Assembly (NCBI RefSeq): GCF_001552155.1
Contig: NZ_BCQQ01000010.1
Location: 1-64,000 of the forward strand
DNA length: 64,000 nucleotides
DNA from: Actinomadura formosensis NBRC 14204
Lineage (GTDB): Bacteria; Actinomycetota; Actinomycetes; Streptosporangiales; Streptosporangiaceae
Reading direction: 5' to 3'
Each line of letters opens with the position of its first letter. Position 1 is the stretch's first letter. The position numbers and the translations under genes are program-made. Below, piece after piece: positions 46,171-55,700 of the stretch. A model generated the notes under the pieces. The model saw nothing but the letters and a program-made list of their open reading frames with translations, had not been told where the DNA came from and did not search any database.

Positions 46171-46199
46171 CCGAATGACGAAATCGAAGATACCGTCGC
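46171..46199 (+). promoter_or_regulatory. Candidate SigC-type ECF promoter
   Basis: CCGAAT (46171-46176), a 17-bp spacer and CGTCGC (46194-46199) fit the SSSAAT-N16-20-CGTSSS consensus that I recall for M. tuberculosis SigC. It faces the secreted-protein gene, with an implied leader of about 180 nt. A single match by eye in a GC-rich genome is weak evidence. Confidence 0.35.
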
Positions 46200-46384
46200 A
46201 CGCGCGCTTGCGATTCGTGCGTTTCCGCGGGGACAGGCGTCCGACCCGGGCCATACCAAGGTTGCCGAGATCTGTGTGAGTGCTGTGGGTATCATTCGTT
46301 CTCGTGTGAGCAGGGCCCAGGCAAGAGATAGCGAGAGCCCCGCACCAGGCGGTGCCGTCCCATATCTTCTGAGAAGACGAACCT

Positions 46385-47335
46385 ATGAGTGAACGTATCC
46401 GCGTGTTCTCGGCGGCAAAGCCGAGCGCAGCGATTAAGGTCGGCGCTTTCGTACTGGTCTTGACGGCCGTCTTCACCTCGTCCTTCTGGACCGGCCGCAC
46501 GGTCGGACCGATCGGCCGGGTCGCGGGCACCTACGACGGGGACCCGGCGCCGGCGGGTTCGGCACCCTCGATCCCCTCGGGTCTGCAGATCTCGGAAGAC
46601 GGCTACACCCTCGCCCGGACGATGTCCGAGATCACCCCGGGCGAGCGGACCGATTTCCGGTTCGCGATGATCGGACCGGACGGCCGGCCGGTGTCCCGCT
46701 ACAGCCCGGTGGACGGGGCGCGGCTCCACCTCCTCGTGCTGCGCCGGGACCTGACCGGCTTCCAGCACCTGTATCCGGCCTACGCCGGCGGAGGGCAGTG
46801 GTCCGCCAAGCTCACCCTGGCCGAGGCCGGGACCTACCGGTTCCTCGTCCACGCCAGGCCCGAGGCGGCCGCGCGGCCGCTGACCCTCGGGACCGACGTC
46901 TTCGCACCGGGAACCGCCCGGGCCCACCCGTTGCCGCGACCCGAACCGGTCGCTCGCGTGGCCGGCTACGAAGTCCGGTTGACCGGATCAATGGCCGCCG
47001 GACGGGCGCGGACGCTCACGTTCTCGATCTCCGAACACGGCCGCCCCGTCACCGGCCTGCAGCGCCATCGCGGAGGGCTGGCGGTGCTGCGCGCGGGCGA
47101 CCTCGCCCTGTTGCGCACGCGGCGCGGACAGGCGCTCGGCGAGGACCGGGGCGGCACGGGCCCGGACCTCCGCTTTCGCATCGCGCCCCCCAGCCCCGGG
47201 GCTTATCGGGTCTACCTGGAGTTCCGGCACCGCGATGTGAACCGCACCGCGGAGTTCACCATCCCCGCGGAGCAGGCCGCCTCCAGCTCACCGGACGGCC
47301 CGCTCCCCGGGGAAGACGCCCCTCACGACCACTGA
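46385..47335 (+). CDS. Secreted or membrane-anchored beta protein
   Basis: The 316-residue protein has one N-terminal helix (AIKVGAFVLVLTAVFTSSFW) and two Ig-like beta domains: about 75-165 (YSPVDGARLHLLVLRRDLTG; AKLTLAEAGTYRFLVHARP) and about 180-290 (VARVAGYEVRLTG; SPGAYRVYLEFRHRDVNRTA). Relatives sit beside copper genes (CopC/YcnI style) in actinomycetes; the metal link is inference. The C-terminus ends in DAPHDH. It is divergent from the importer operon. Confidence 0.6.
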   Translation: MSERIRVFSAAKPSAAIKVGAFVLVLTAVFTSSFWTGRTVGPIGRVAGTYDGDPAPAGSAPSIPSGLQISEDGYTLARTMSEITPGERTDFRFAMIGPDGRPVSRYSPVDGARLHLLVLRRDLTGFQHLYPAYAGGGQWSAKLTLAEAGTYRFLVHARPEAAARPLTLGTDVFAPGTARAHPLPRPEPVARVAGYEVRLTGSMAAGRARTLTFSISEHGRPVTGLQRHRGGLAVLRAGDLALLRTRRGQALGEDRGGTGPDLRFRIAPPSPGAYRVYLEFRHRDVNRTAEFTIPAEQAASSSPDGPLPGEDAPHDH

Positions 47336-47414
47336 TCGCGGCGGTGACGGGGTGACGACGCCGCGGCCAGTCTCGTAACACGGTGACCAGTCCCGGAACG
47401 CCGAGCCTCGCGTG

Positions 47415-47879
47415 TCATCTCTGGGGCAGCGGAACCCGCAGGACCAGCCGGGTGCCGACGTCCACGCGCACGCGGACCGCCCCAGGCGCGCTGTCCCGCC
47501 CCTCGCCGTCCGAGACGCCGCCGGTGACGAGCGCCAGCCCCCCGCTCGTGATCAGCACTCTCTCGATCTGCAGACGCCGCTGAGGGAGCGGCTGCAACGC
47601 CAGCAGCGGGCTCAGCCGGGCCAGGATCCGGGCCGCGGCCGAATGGGTCACGGCGAACAGCGAGGCAAGTCGCCGGACGGTCGCGTCCGTCCGGTAATAG
47701 CAGGCGACCAGCAGTACGCGGTCCGCCAGCGGCAGAGACCACTGCCGGCCCGGCAGGCCATCGGCGACCTCCTCGCCGGCGCCGTGTTCCAAGTCGGCCA
47801 TGAGCTCGGAGAACTCATCGCCGGACAATCCGGTGAAGAGCTCGATCGCCTGAGGGTTCGCTGCGCTGACCAGATGCAT
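47415..47879 (-). mobile_element. Transposase N-terminal fragment (IS5-like HTH)
   Basis: The 154-residue frame begins MHLVSAANPQAIELFTGLSG. Its first ~95 residues match the HTH_Tnp_4 domain that starts DDE_4 transposases: WSLPLADRVLLVACYYRTD, ATVRRLASLFAVTHSAAARI and LSPLLAL. The DDE catalytic domain is absent, and the last 55 residues are unrelated. It is a remnant or a domesticated DNA-binding protein at the edge of the isonitrile operon. No terminal inverted repeats were seen. Confidence 0.6.
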
Positions 47880-48013
47880 ATAAAGAGGGTCGGCCGCAGG
47901 TCACGCCTAGTTCCCGACCCGCGGGAATCCTGCCGAAGGACGTTCCCAGCAGGCACCCATCAGATTCCGGTCGGCATGCAATTCCTCGTTGCGAGACAAG
48001 CCGTTGAGGTGCC

Positions 48014-48043
48014 TTGACACCGTCTTACTGCTCCTGTTTTGAT
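48014..48043 (+). promoter_or_regulatory. Candidate promoter of the isonitrile operon
   Basis: A consensus TTGACA (48014-48019), an 18-bp spacer and TTTGAT (48038-48043). TACGAT near 48073 is an alternative -10 box. Both lie in the AT-richest stretch of the region, 65-95 nt before the first gene. Confidence 0.45.
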
Positions 48044-48108
48044 CACCTTCGTGGCATCTCATTGCCAATCAATACGATTCATCCAGGGCCCGTTTCGGGG
48101 GTGGGTTT

Positions 48109-49224
48109 GTGGCCAGTGCGGGGGCGATCGAGCAAGATTCGCGTGATCCGGGAACCTTCCAACCGGGGAAACGAAGCCGCGAACGGGCGGCGGTGTTGTG
48201 CGGGGTGGGCGCCTATATTCCGCCGTCCGTGGTCACGAACGCGGACCTGACCGTCCGTTTCGATACCTCGGACGAGTGGATCCGGACTCGGACGGGCATC
48301 GTCAAGCGGCATGTCGTGGACCGGGGAACGGCCACCTCCGATCTCGCCGAACGCGCGGGAGCCGCAGCGCTCAAGGCGGCGGGCGTGCGGACCGTGGACG
48401 CGGTCGTCCTCGCCACGACCACGCCCGATCACCCCTGCCCGGGAACCGCTCCCATGGTCGCCGAGCGGCTCGGGATGAGCGGCACGCCCGCATACGATGT
48501 CAACGCCGTCTGTTCCGGCTTCGTCTACGGCATGGCCACCGCCGCCGGCCTCATCGCGGCGGGAGTGGCCGACGATCTGCTGCTGATAGGCGCGGACTCC
48601 TTCACCACACTGCTCAATCCCCATGATCGCGACACCGTCACGATCTTCGGAGACGGAGCCGGCGCGGTGGTGCTGCGCTCCGGTGGGCCCGATGAGCCGG
48701 GGGCGGTACACGCATTCGATCTGGGCAGCGACGGTGCTCTCGCCGACCTCATCATGGTGCCGGCGGGCGGCTCCCGGCGCCCGCCGCGCGCCATGGCGCA
48801 CGGCGCCGACGACGCTCGGAGCAGCGCATACGACGATGCCTGGTTCTCCATGCAGGGCAGGGCCGTCTACCGGCACGCGGTCCGCCGGATGACCGGCTCC
48901 TCAAGGACCGCACTGCGCCGGGCCGGCTGGACGGCTGATGACGTGGATCTGTTCGTCGGCCATCAGGCCAACGTCCGCATCCTGCAAGCCGTGGCGGGCG
49001 AGTTGGGGATTCCGGACGACCGCGTCTGCGTCAACGTCGATCAGGTGGGCAACACCGCCGCCGCCTCGATCCCTCTCGCCCTGGCGCACGCGGTCTCGTC
49101 CGGTCAGCTGCGAGAAGGCGACAAGGTCCTGCTCACGGCATTCGGTGGCGGTGCAACGTGGGGATCGTGCGCGCTGACGTGGCCGAAGACCGATCCCCCG
49201 TCCGAAGGCCCGACGTCCTTCTGA
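48109..49224 (+). CDS. Beta-ketoacyl-ACP synthase III (FabH-like)
   Basis: The 371-residue protein has the complete KAS III triad: Cys135 (DVNAVCSGF), His285 (GHQAN) and Asn315 (VGNTAAAS). FDTSDEWIRTRTGI is a family hallmark. It condenses a primer acyl group with malonyl-ACP. As the first gene of the operon it may supply or extend the acyl chain that becomes the isonitrile fatty acid; known isonitrile lipopeptide sets do not need it, so this is an extra. GTG 48109 follows GGGGGTGGG. About 25 N-terminal residues precede the usual start of homology. Confidence 0.88.
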   Translation: MASAGAIEQDSRDPGTFQPGKRSRERAAVLCGVGAYIPPSVVTNADLTVRFDTSDEWIRTRTGIVKRHVVDRGTATSDLAERAGAAALKAAGVRTVDAVVLATTTPDHPCPGTAPMVAERLGMSGTPAYDVNAVCSGFVYGMATAAGLIAAGVADDLLLIGADSFTTLLNPHDRDTVTIFGDGAGAVVLRSGGPDEPGAVHAFDLGSDGALADLIMVPAGGSRRPPRAMAHGADDARSSAYDDAWFSMQGRAVYRHAVRRMTGSSRTALRRAGWTADDVDLFVGHQANVRILQAVAGELGIPDDRVCVNVDQVGNTAAASIPLALAHAVSSGQLREGDKVLLTAFGGGATWGSCALTWPKTDPPSEGPTSF

Positions 49225-49264
49225 GACCTGTCACATCCAGGCGCCGACCCCGGAGGGGACCGAC

Positions 49265-49525
49265 GTGGACAAGAACCATGTGCTTTCGATCGTGACCAAG
49301 CTGATCCGCCGGGAGGCCCCGGAGATAACCGCCCCCATCCCGCCGGCGGCGAGTTTCGAGGCGCTCGGCGTGGACTCGATGACGGTAATGGACATCGTCA
49401 CGACCGTGGAAAACGAACTCGGCATCCAGATCCCCGACGACGAACTGGCCCTGCTCTCAACCGTCGAGGTGCTGGTGGATCTGGCGCTCGCGGAGCTGCC
49501 GGCGGAGCGCCCCTCCACCACTTGA
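49265..49525 (+). CDS. Acyl carrier protein (ScoB/Rv0100-like)
   Basis: The 86-residue carrier has phosphopantetheine Ser38 in [10 protein letters not shown]. It would hold the fatty acyl chain during glycine addition. GTG 49265 follows GGAGGGG. It matches the position and size of Rv0100/ScoB in the mycobacterial and Streptomyces pathways. Confidence 0.88.
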   Translation: MDKNHVLSIVTKLIRREAPEITAPIPPAASFEALGVDSMTVMDIVTTVENELGIQIPDDELALLSTVEVLVDLALAELPAERPSTT

Positions 49526-49557
49526 ACCGTTCCAAACGTCCGCCCGAAGGAGCGATC

Positions 49558-50415
49558 TTGATCATCGAAGCGCAAGAGGGAAAGAAGCTCGGCATGGTGG
49601 TCCGGGGGTTCACCGCCGGCACCGCGTCCGACGACGACATCGCGCGGCTCAAGGAGATCGTCTACCGCGAGAAGATCCTTCTGCTGAAGGGCCAGGATCT
49701 GAGCCCCCGGGCGTTTCTCGAACTGGGCCGCCGGTTCGGGCGTCCCGAGCCCTATTACCAGCCCATGTATCACCACCCGGAGGTCAGGGAAGTCTTCGTC
49801 TCCTCCAACATCGAGGAGCAGGGGCAGCAGATCGGTGTTCCGAAGACGGGGAAGTTCTGGCACTCCGACTACCAGTTCATGCCGCGGCCGTTCGACATCA
49901 CGCTGATCTACCCGCAGGTCGTCCCGTCGAAGAACCGCGGCACGTACTTCATCAACATGGCCCAGGCGTACGAACGCCTGAGCGACGATCTGCAGAAGGC
50001 CGTCGAGGGCACACGGGCGCGGCACAGCGTGCGGCGCTACTTCAAGATCCGCCCTTCGGACGTCTACCGCCCGCTGTCGGAGGTCGAGGCGGAGGTGGAG
50101 AAGGAGACGCCCCCCTCGACCCATCCGACGGTGCTCACCCACCGGTTCACCGGCGAGCGGGTGCTCTATGTCAGCGAAGGCTTCACCTATGCCGTCGAGA
50201 ACGGTGATGGCGCGGCGCGCCCCGAGCTGCTTCAGGATCTTTTCGCGGCCACCGGGCAGCTCGACCTGACCTTCGAACACGACAACATCCATCTGCAGAC
50301 CTTCGACAAGGGAGACATGCTGATCTGGGACAACCAGAGTCTCGTGCATCGTGCGCTGCACACCGCCACCCCGGAACCCGCCGTTTCCCATCGCGTGACC
50401 GTCTATGACGACTGA
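49558..50415 (+). CDS. Fe(II)/2-oxoglutarate oxygenase, isonitrile-forming (ScoE/Rv0097-like)
   Basis: The 285-residue TauD/TfdA-fold enzyme has His102-x-Asp104 (FWHSDYQF), distal His264 (SLVHRAL) and 2OG-binding Arg279 (HRVTV). ScoE and Rv0097 oxidatively decarboxylate an N-carboxymethyl-3-amino acid to a 3-isocyano fatty acid. The order ACP-oxygenase-FcoT-ligase-NRPS around it makes this the likely reaction. Tyr66-Tyr67 in [11 protein letters not shown] are plausible substrate contacts. I chose TTG 49558 because AAGGAG lies 5 nt upstream. Confidence 0.87.
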   Translation: MIIEAQEGKKLGMVVRGFTAGTASDDDIARLKEIVYREKILLLKGQDLSPRAFLELGRRFGRPEPYYQPMYHHPEVREVFVSSNIEEQGQQIGVPKTGKFWHSDYQFMPRPFDITLIYPQVVPSKNRGTYFINMAQAYERLSDDLQKAVEGTRARHSVRRYFKIRPSDVYRPLSEVEAEVEKETPPSTHPTVLTHRFTGERVLYVSEGFTYAVENGDGAARPELLQDLFAATGQLDLTFEHDNIHLQTFDKGDMLIWDNQSLVHRALHTATPEPAVSHRVTVYDD

Positions 50416-50472
50416 GCAGGGCGGTTCCCCGCGGCCCGTACCTGGAGCCGCGACGAAGCGGGGGCGTACAGA

Positions 50473-51027
50473 ATGACGACACTGACCCATTCGATATACG
50501 GCGGAGACGTCGACCACGACTGTGATCACGTCATCTTGACCGAGGCACTTCGCTGCTACAAACCGCATTGCCGATACGTCACCTCGATCACCACCCGGGT
50601 GCGCGACGGCCGGCTGTCGGCAATCGCGGAGCTGCGGATCCCTGAATCCTGCTATATCGATGACACCGGCCACCTCAACGCGGTAGAGGTCAACATCTGC
50701 TACAACCAGATGCTCTACTACGTCATCGCCAAGTGCATCAAGGAGGGGCTGGTCCCGGAGTTCGGCGGCTGGACACTGCCGGACTACTGGAAGCGTCGGC
50801 TCGGCGCGGTCCTGATCGTGCGGCTGCAGAGCGCCTTCCAGCGGCCCATCGATCCGCGGCATTTCTTCGGCGAGTTCTCGCTCGGCCGCGTCCGAAGATT
50901 CCGGCCGCCCGGGCGGGCAGCCGGGGGAGACGAGAAATTGATCTCCATGGACACGTCCTTCCACTACTGGGATGAGAACAACGGCCGCTGCACGGGTCAG
51001 GTCAAGGTCTCGGTGATCGAGTCCTGA
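50473..51027 (+). CDS. FcoT-family hot-dog thioesterase (ScoD/Rv0098-like)
   Basis: The 184-residue protein matches the FcoT single hot-dog fold: HVILTEALRCYKPHCRYVTS, RIPESCYIDDTGHLNAVEVN and ICYNQMLYYVIAKCI. In the sco pathway this enzyme adds glycine across an alpha,beta-unsaturated acyl-ACP and releases the product. The family is nearly restricted to isonitrile lipopeptide clusters, so it is the most diagnostic gene here. Confidence 0.88.
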   Translation: MTTLTHSIYGGDVDHDCDHVILTEALRCYKPHCRYVTSITTRVRDGRLSAIAELRIPESCYIDDTGHLNAVEVNICYNQMLYYVIAKCIKEGLVPEFGGWTLPDYWKRRLGAVLIVRLQSAFQRPIDPRHFFGEFSLGRVRRFRPPGRAAGGDEKLISMDTSFHYWDENNGRCTGQVKVSVIES

Positions 51028-51107
51028 CGCCCGGACCGGCGCTGCCGCCCGAAGGCTTCGAGACCCGCGGCGGTCTGGAGCCTTCGGGCGGGTCGAAGGG
51101 AGATTCC

Positions 51108-52712
51108 GTGTACTTCCCGCAATTGCGGACAGTGACGACCGCCATCGAATTTCATGCCGGGCGCATCCCCGATCATCCGGCGATCGTATGCGCGGGCCGG
51201 CGGCTCAGCTATGCCCGGCTATATCGAGAAGCCTGCCGGATCGCCCATGGCCTCCGCGCCGAGGGGCTGGGGACCCGCGCACGCGTCGCCTATCTGGGGC
51301 AGGAGTCCGTCCACTATTACGAGGCGTTCTTCGGGTGCGCGTTGAGCGGAACCGTCCTGGTTCCCATCAACTGGCGGCTGACCCCGGTCGAAGTCGAGCA
51401 CATTCTGCGCGATTCCGGCAGCGAACTGCTGTTCGTCGACCGCGCCCTGCTGAGAACGGCCGGCAAGGTCGCGGCCGCGTCTCCGCAACTGCGCACGGTG
51501 GTGGTCTTGGACGGCACCGCCGGCGGCCGGGACGAAGACGCCGAGCAGGGCTTCGGCGGCGTCCAGGACTTCGGCGCCTGGAAGGCGGCGCAACCGGAGG
51601 GCGCTCCAGAAACCGTCACCGGTTCCGAGGATCCGATCGTGCAGCTCTACACGAGCGGCACGACAGGACTGCCCAAGGGTGTCGTGCTGGCGCAGCGCAG
51701 TCTTTTCAAGATCCGGGACGCGCTGGCCGAGGAGGGGCTGGACTGGATCGACTGGCGCCCCGGGGACGTGAGCCTGATCGGGATCCCCGGCTTTCACGTC
51801 GGCGGGATCTGGTGGGCGATGCAGGGGTTCAGCGCCGGTGTCACCAACGTGGCCATGCCGCGCTTCGACAGCAGGCGCGCGGTCGGTCTCATCCGGGATC
51901 TGGGCGTCACCACCGCGTGCATGGTCCCGTCCATGCTCCGGCTGCTCCTGGGAGAGCCGGCCGGCGGCCCGGACGCCTTCCGCGCGCTACGCAAGATCGT
52001 TTATGGCGGCTCCCCGATCTCCGAGACGCTGCTGGCCGAGTGCCTGGAGGTCTTCGGCTGCGAGATGGCCCAGATCTACGGCCTCACCGAGACCGGCAAC
52101 ACCGCGGTCTGCCTCCCGCCGGCCGATCACGTCCCGGGCAACCCGCGGATGCGCGCCGCCGGCCGCCCCTACCCCGGCGTCCAGCTCAAGATCATCGACT
52201 CCGGCGGGGCCCCGGTTCCCACGGGAACGGTCGGTGAGGTCTGCCTGAACAGTCCCGCGAACATGCTGGAGTACTGGCGGCGGCCGGAGGCCACGGCCGA
52301 GACGCTGGTCGACGGGTGGATCCACACCGGGGACGCGGGCTATCTCGACGCGGACGGCTACCTGTTCATCCAGGACCGGATCAAGGACCTCATCATCGTC
52401 ACCGGGGAGAACATCTATCCCGCGGAGATCGAGAACGTCCTGGTCAAGCATCCCGCCGTCGCCGACGCGGCGGTCGTGGGCGTGCCCGACGACCGCTTCG
52501 GCGAGGCGGTGCACGCCTTCGTCGCGCTGCGTCCCGGCGCTCAGGCGGGGCCGCGGGACATGCTGGAGTTCCTGCGGGACAGGATCGCCAGTTTCAAGAT
52601 CCCCAGCCGATTCGAGTTCGTCGACCGGGTGCCGCGCAATCCCAGCGGAAAGATCCTGCGCCGCGAGCTGCGCGACCGGCACTGGCGCGGCCGTGACCGC
52701 AGGGTGAACTGA
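51108..52712 (+). CDS. Fatty acyl-AMP ligase / acyl-ACP ligase (ScoC/FadD10-like)
   Basis: The 534-residue ANL enzyme has P-loop YTSGTTGLPKG, YGLTETGNT, GDAGYLDADG and hinge RIKDLIIVTGENIYPAEIE, with catalytic Lys in NPSGKILRR. It activates a fatty acid as acyl-AMP and loads it on the carrier protein. GTG 51108 has GAAGGGAG at 5 nt. Only one ligase is present, so it should serve both the fatty acid and the isonitrile acid, as proposed for ScoC. Confidence 0.9.
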   Translation: MYFPQLRTVTTAIEFHAGRIPDHPAIVCAGRRLSYARLYREACRIAHGLRAEGLGTRARVAYLGQESVHYYEAFFGCALSGTVLVPINWRLTPVEVEHILRDSGSELLFVDRALLRTAGKVAAASPQLRTVVVLDGTAGGRDEDAEQGFGGVQDFGAWKAAQPEGAPETVTGSEDPIVQLYTSGTTGLPKGVVLAQRSLFKIRDALAEEGLDWIDWRPGDVSLIGIPGFHVGGIWWAMQGFSAGVTNVAMPRFDSRRAVGLIRDLGVTTACMVPSMLRLLLGEPAGGPDAFRALRKIVYGGSPISETLLAECLEVFGCEMAQIYGLTETGNTAVCLPPADHVPGNPRMRAAGRPYPGVQLKIIDSGGAPVPTGTVGEVCLNSPANMLEYWRRPEATAETLVDGWIHTGDAGYLDADGYLFIQDRIKDLIIVTGENIYPAEIENVLVKHPAVADAAVVGVPDDRFGEAVHAFVALRPGAQAGPRDMLEFLRDRIASFKIPSRFEFVDRVPRNPSGKILRRELRDRHWRGRDRRVN

Positions 52713-52724
52713 GAAGGGTGGATC

Positions 52725-55700
52725 GTGGCTCAGAGCATGGACGCGGCGGACCTGCGTCGCGACGTGGCGGAACTGCTCTACCTGTCGCCGGACGAGCTCG
52801 CCGAAGATCAGGACCTGTTCGCCATGGGCCTCGATTCGGTCCGGCTGCTGGCACTCGTCGAACGCTGGCGCGAACACGGGGTGGACGTCAGCCTCATCGA
52901 CCTGGCCGAGCGCCCCACCCTCGCGGCATGGTCGCGGCTGATCACCGGAACCCGGAGGGAGGCAGGCCGGGAACCCGACCGGGGCGGCGACGCGCGGTGG
53001 CCGCTGACCGAGGCCCAGCTGGGAATCTGGACGGGCCAGCAACTCGATCCGGCCAGTCCGGCCTACAACACGGCGGAGTACGCCGAGATCCGCGGGCCCG
53101 TGGAGGCACCGGTCTTCGAGGCGGCGGTCCGCCGCGTGGTGGGTGAGACCGAGGCGTTGAGCGCCGGTCTCACCGCCGATGACGAGGGACGGCCGTGGCT
53201 GGTGCCGGGCGAGGCTCCGGCCTGGCCGTTTCACGTGCTGGATCTCAGCGGCGAAGGCGACCCGATGGCCGCGGCGCGGGCATGGATGAACGAGGACGTG
53301 GCCACGCCGATCGACCTGACCGCGGATTCCCTCTTCGGCCATGCCCTCCTGAAACTCGCCCCTGACAGGTACGTCTGGTACCACCGGGTGCATCACATCG
53401 CGCTCGACGGCTTCGGCCTGGCGCTCGTCGCCCGGCGGGTCGCGGCCGTCTACACGGCCCTGGCCGGTAGAGAGCCCCCCGGCGAGGCGGACTTCGGTTC
53501 CCTGCGCGCCGTGGTCGAGGAGGACACCGCCTACCAGTCGTCGAGCCGGCGGGAACTCGACCGCGCGCACTGGCTGGAGCGCTGTTCCGGCGCACCGGAG
53601 CCGGTGACGCTCGCCGGCCGGCCGGCCAAGCAGTCGGCGACCTTCCTGCGCACGGTCTTCGACATCGCCCCGGCCACCGCGGAGAGCATGCGCACCCTGG
53701 CCCATGCGGCCTCGGTGGCCTGGTCCGATGTGTTCCTCGCGGCCTGCGCGGCCTACACCCACCGCTTGACGGGCGCGCGGGAGGTGGCGCTGGGCCTGCC
53801 GGTCATGGGCAGGCTCGCGTCGGCATCGCTGCGCGTGCCGGGCATGGTGCTCAACATCGTTCCCCTGCGCGTGCCGGTGGATCCCCAGGCCGGCCTGCGG
53901 GAACTCGCCGCGGCGGTCGCCTCCCGCATACGGGAGGACCGGCCGCATCACCGCTACAGGTACGAGCATCTCCGGCAGGACCTGGGGCTCAGCGGTGAAC
54001 GGGGCAGGCTCTACGGCCCGGCCGTGAACATCATGCCGTTCGACTACGGCCTGGATTTCGCCGGCAACCGGGCCACCGTCCACAACGTTTCCGCAGGACC
54101 GGTGGAGGACGTCTCCATCAACGTCTACGACCGGGCGGACGGCACCGGCCTGCGGATCGCCATGGACGGCAATCCCGCATGCCTCGACGAAGCGGAACTG
54201 GCCGCGCACGGCAGCCGGCTGCTGGCGTTCTTGGGCTCTGCTCTCGCCGAGCCGGAGCGTCCGCTCCGCGATCTGGACCTCCTCCTGGCCGATGAACGGC
54301 ACCGGTTGCTGGTGGAGTGGAACGACACCGCACGGGATGTGCCGCCCGAGACCGTCACGGAACTGTTCGAGCGGCAGGCCGCCCTCACCCCCGAGGCGAT
54401 CGCTCTGGTCTGCGGTGAGGTCGCGCTCTCCTACCGGGAGGTCAACACGCGAGCGAACCGGCTGGCCCGTCTGCTCGTCGAGTACGGCGCGGGGCCGGAG
54501 CAGTACGTCGCCCTGCTGCTGCCCCGTTCGGCGGAACTCGTGATCGCGGTCCTCGCCGTCCTGAAGGCCGGAGCCGCCTATCTCCCCCTCGATCCCGGGC
54601 TCCCCGCGCGGCGGCTGCGCTACATGCTCGACGACGCCCGGCCCGCGCTGTTGCTCGCGCCCCGGGACATGGCCTCGGACGTGGCGGAGCCGGACGCCGT
54701 GCGCACGGTACTCCTGGACGACCCAGCGGTCAGGGCGGCCCTCGACGGCCGCGCCTCCCGTCGCCCCTGTTCCGCCCGCCCGGAACTCGACCTCACCGAT
54801 GAGGATCGACGCGCCCCGCTGCGTCCGGCCGGTCCCGCTTATCTCATCTACACGTCGGGCTCGACCGGGCGTCCCAAGGGAGTGGTCGTTCAGCATGACG
54901 GTCTGAGCAGCCTCTACCACCACCACCGCCGGGAGATCTATCTCCGGGAGACCGCCGCGGCGGGAGCGGACCGCGTCCGGGCCGCGCTCACGGCGCCCCT
55001 GTCGTTCGACACCTCATGGGAGGGCCTGTTCTGGATGGTCGCGGGGCACGAGCTGCATCTCATCGAGGACGAGGTGCGGCGGGACCCGGAAGCGATGGTG
55101 CGCTATGCCGCCGACCACGCCATCGGTTTCCTGGACGTGACGCCGTCGTACGCCGAGGAGCTCATCGCGGCGGGCCTGCTCACGCCGGGGCGCCGGGCGC
55201 CGAAGGTGGTCGCGCTCGGCGGGGAGGCCGTCGGCAGAGCCCTGTGGGATCGGCTGCGCTCCACGCCGGGGACCGTGGGATACAACCTGTACGGCCCCAC
55301 AGAGTGCACCATCGACACACTCTGGTGCCGCCTGGAGGAAAGCACCACGCCCATCGTGGGCAGGCCGGTCGCCAACACGCGCGCCCACGTGCTGGACGCC
55401 TCCCTGCGCCTGCTTCCGCCGGGTGCCGCCGGCGAGCTGTACCTGTCCGGGATCGCGCTCGCCCGCGGCTATCACGGCAGGCCGGAGCTGACCGCCGACC
55501 GGTTCGTCGCCGATCCCTACGGCCCGCCGGGCTCAAGGATGTACCGGACGGGGGATCTGGCCCGCAGGCGGTTCGACGGAACCCTCGAATATCTCGGCCG
55601 CGCCGACGAGCAGGTGCAGATCCGGGGGTTCCGCGTCGAACCCGGCGAGATCGAGGCCGTCCTCCTGGAGCATCCCGGCGTTTCCCAGGCCGCCGTCGTG

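Noticed and set aside
51987-54926. A 979-codon minus-strand frame opposite the ligase/NRPS genes
   Set aside because: A shadow of the NRPS carrier and condensation domains; no start signal or motif.
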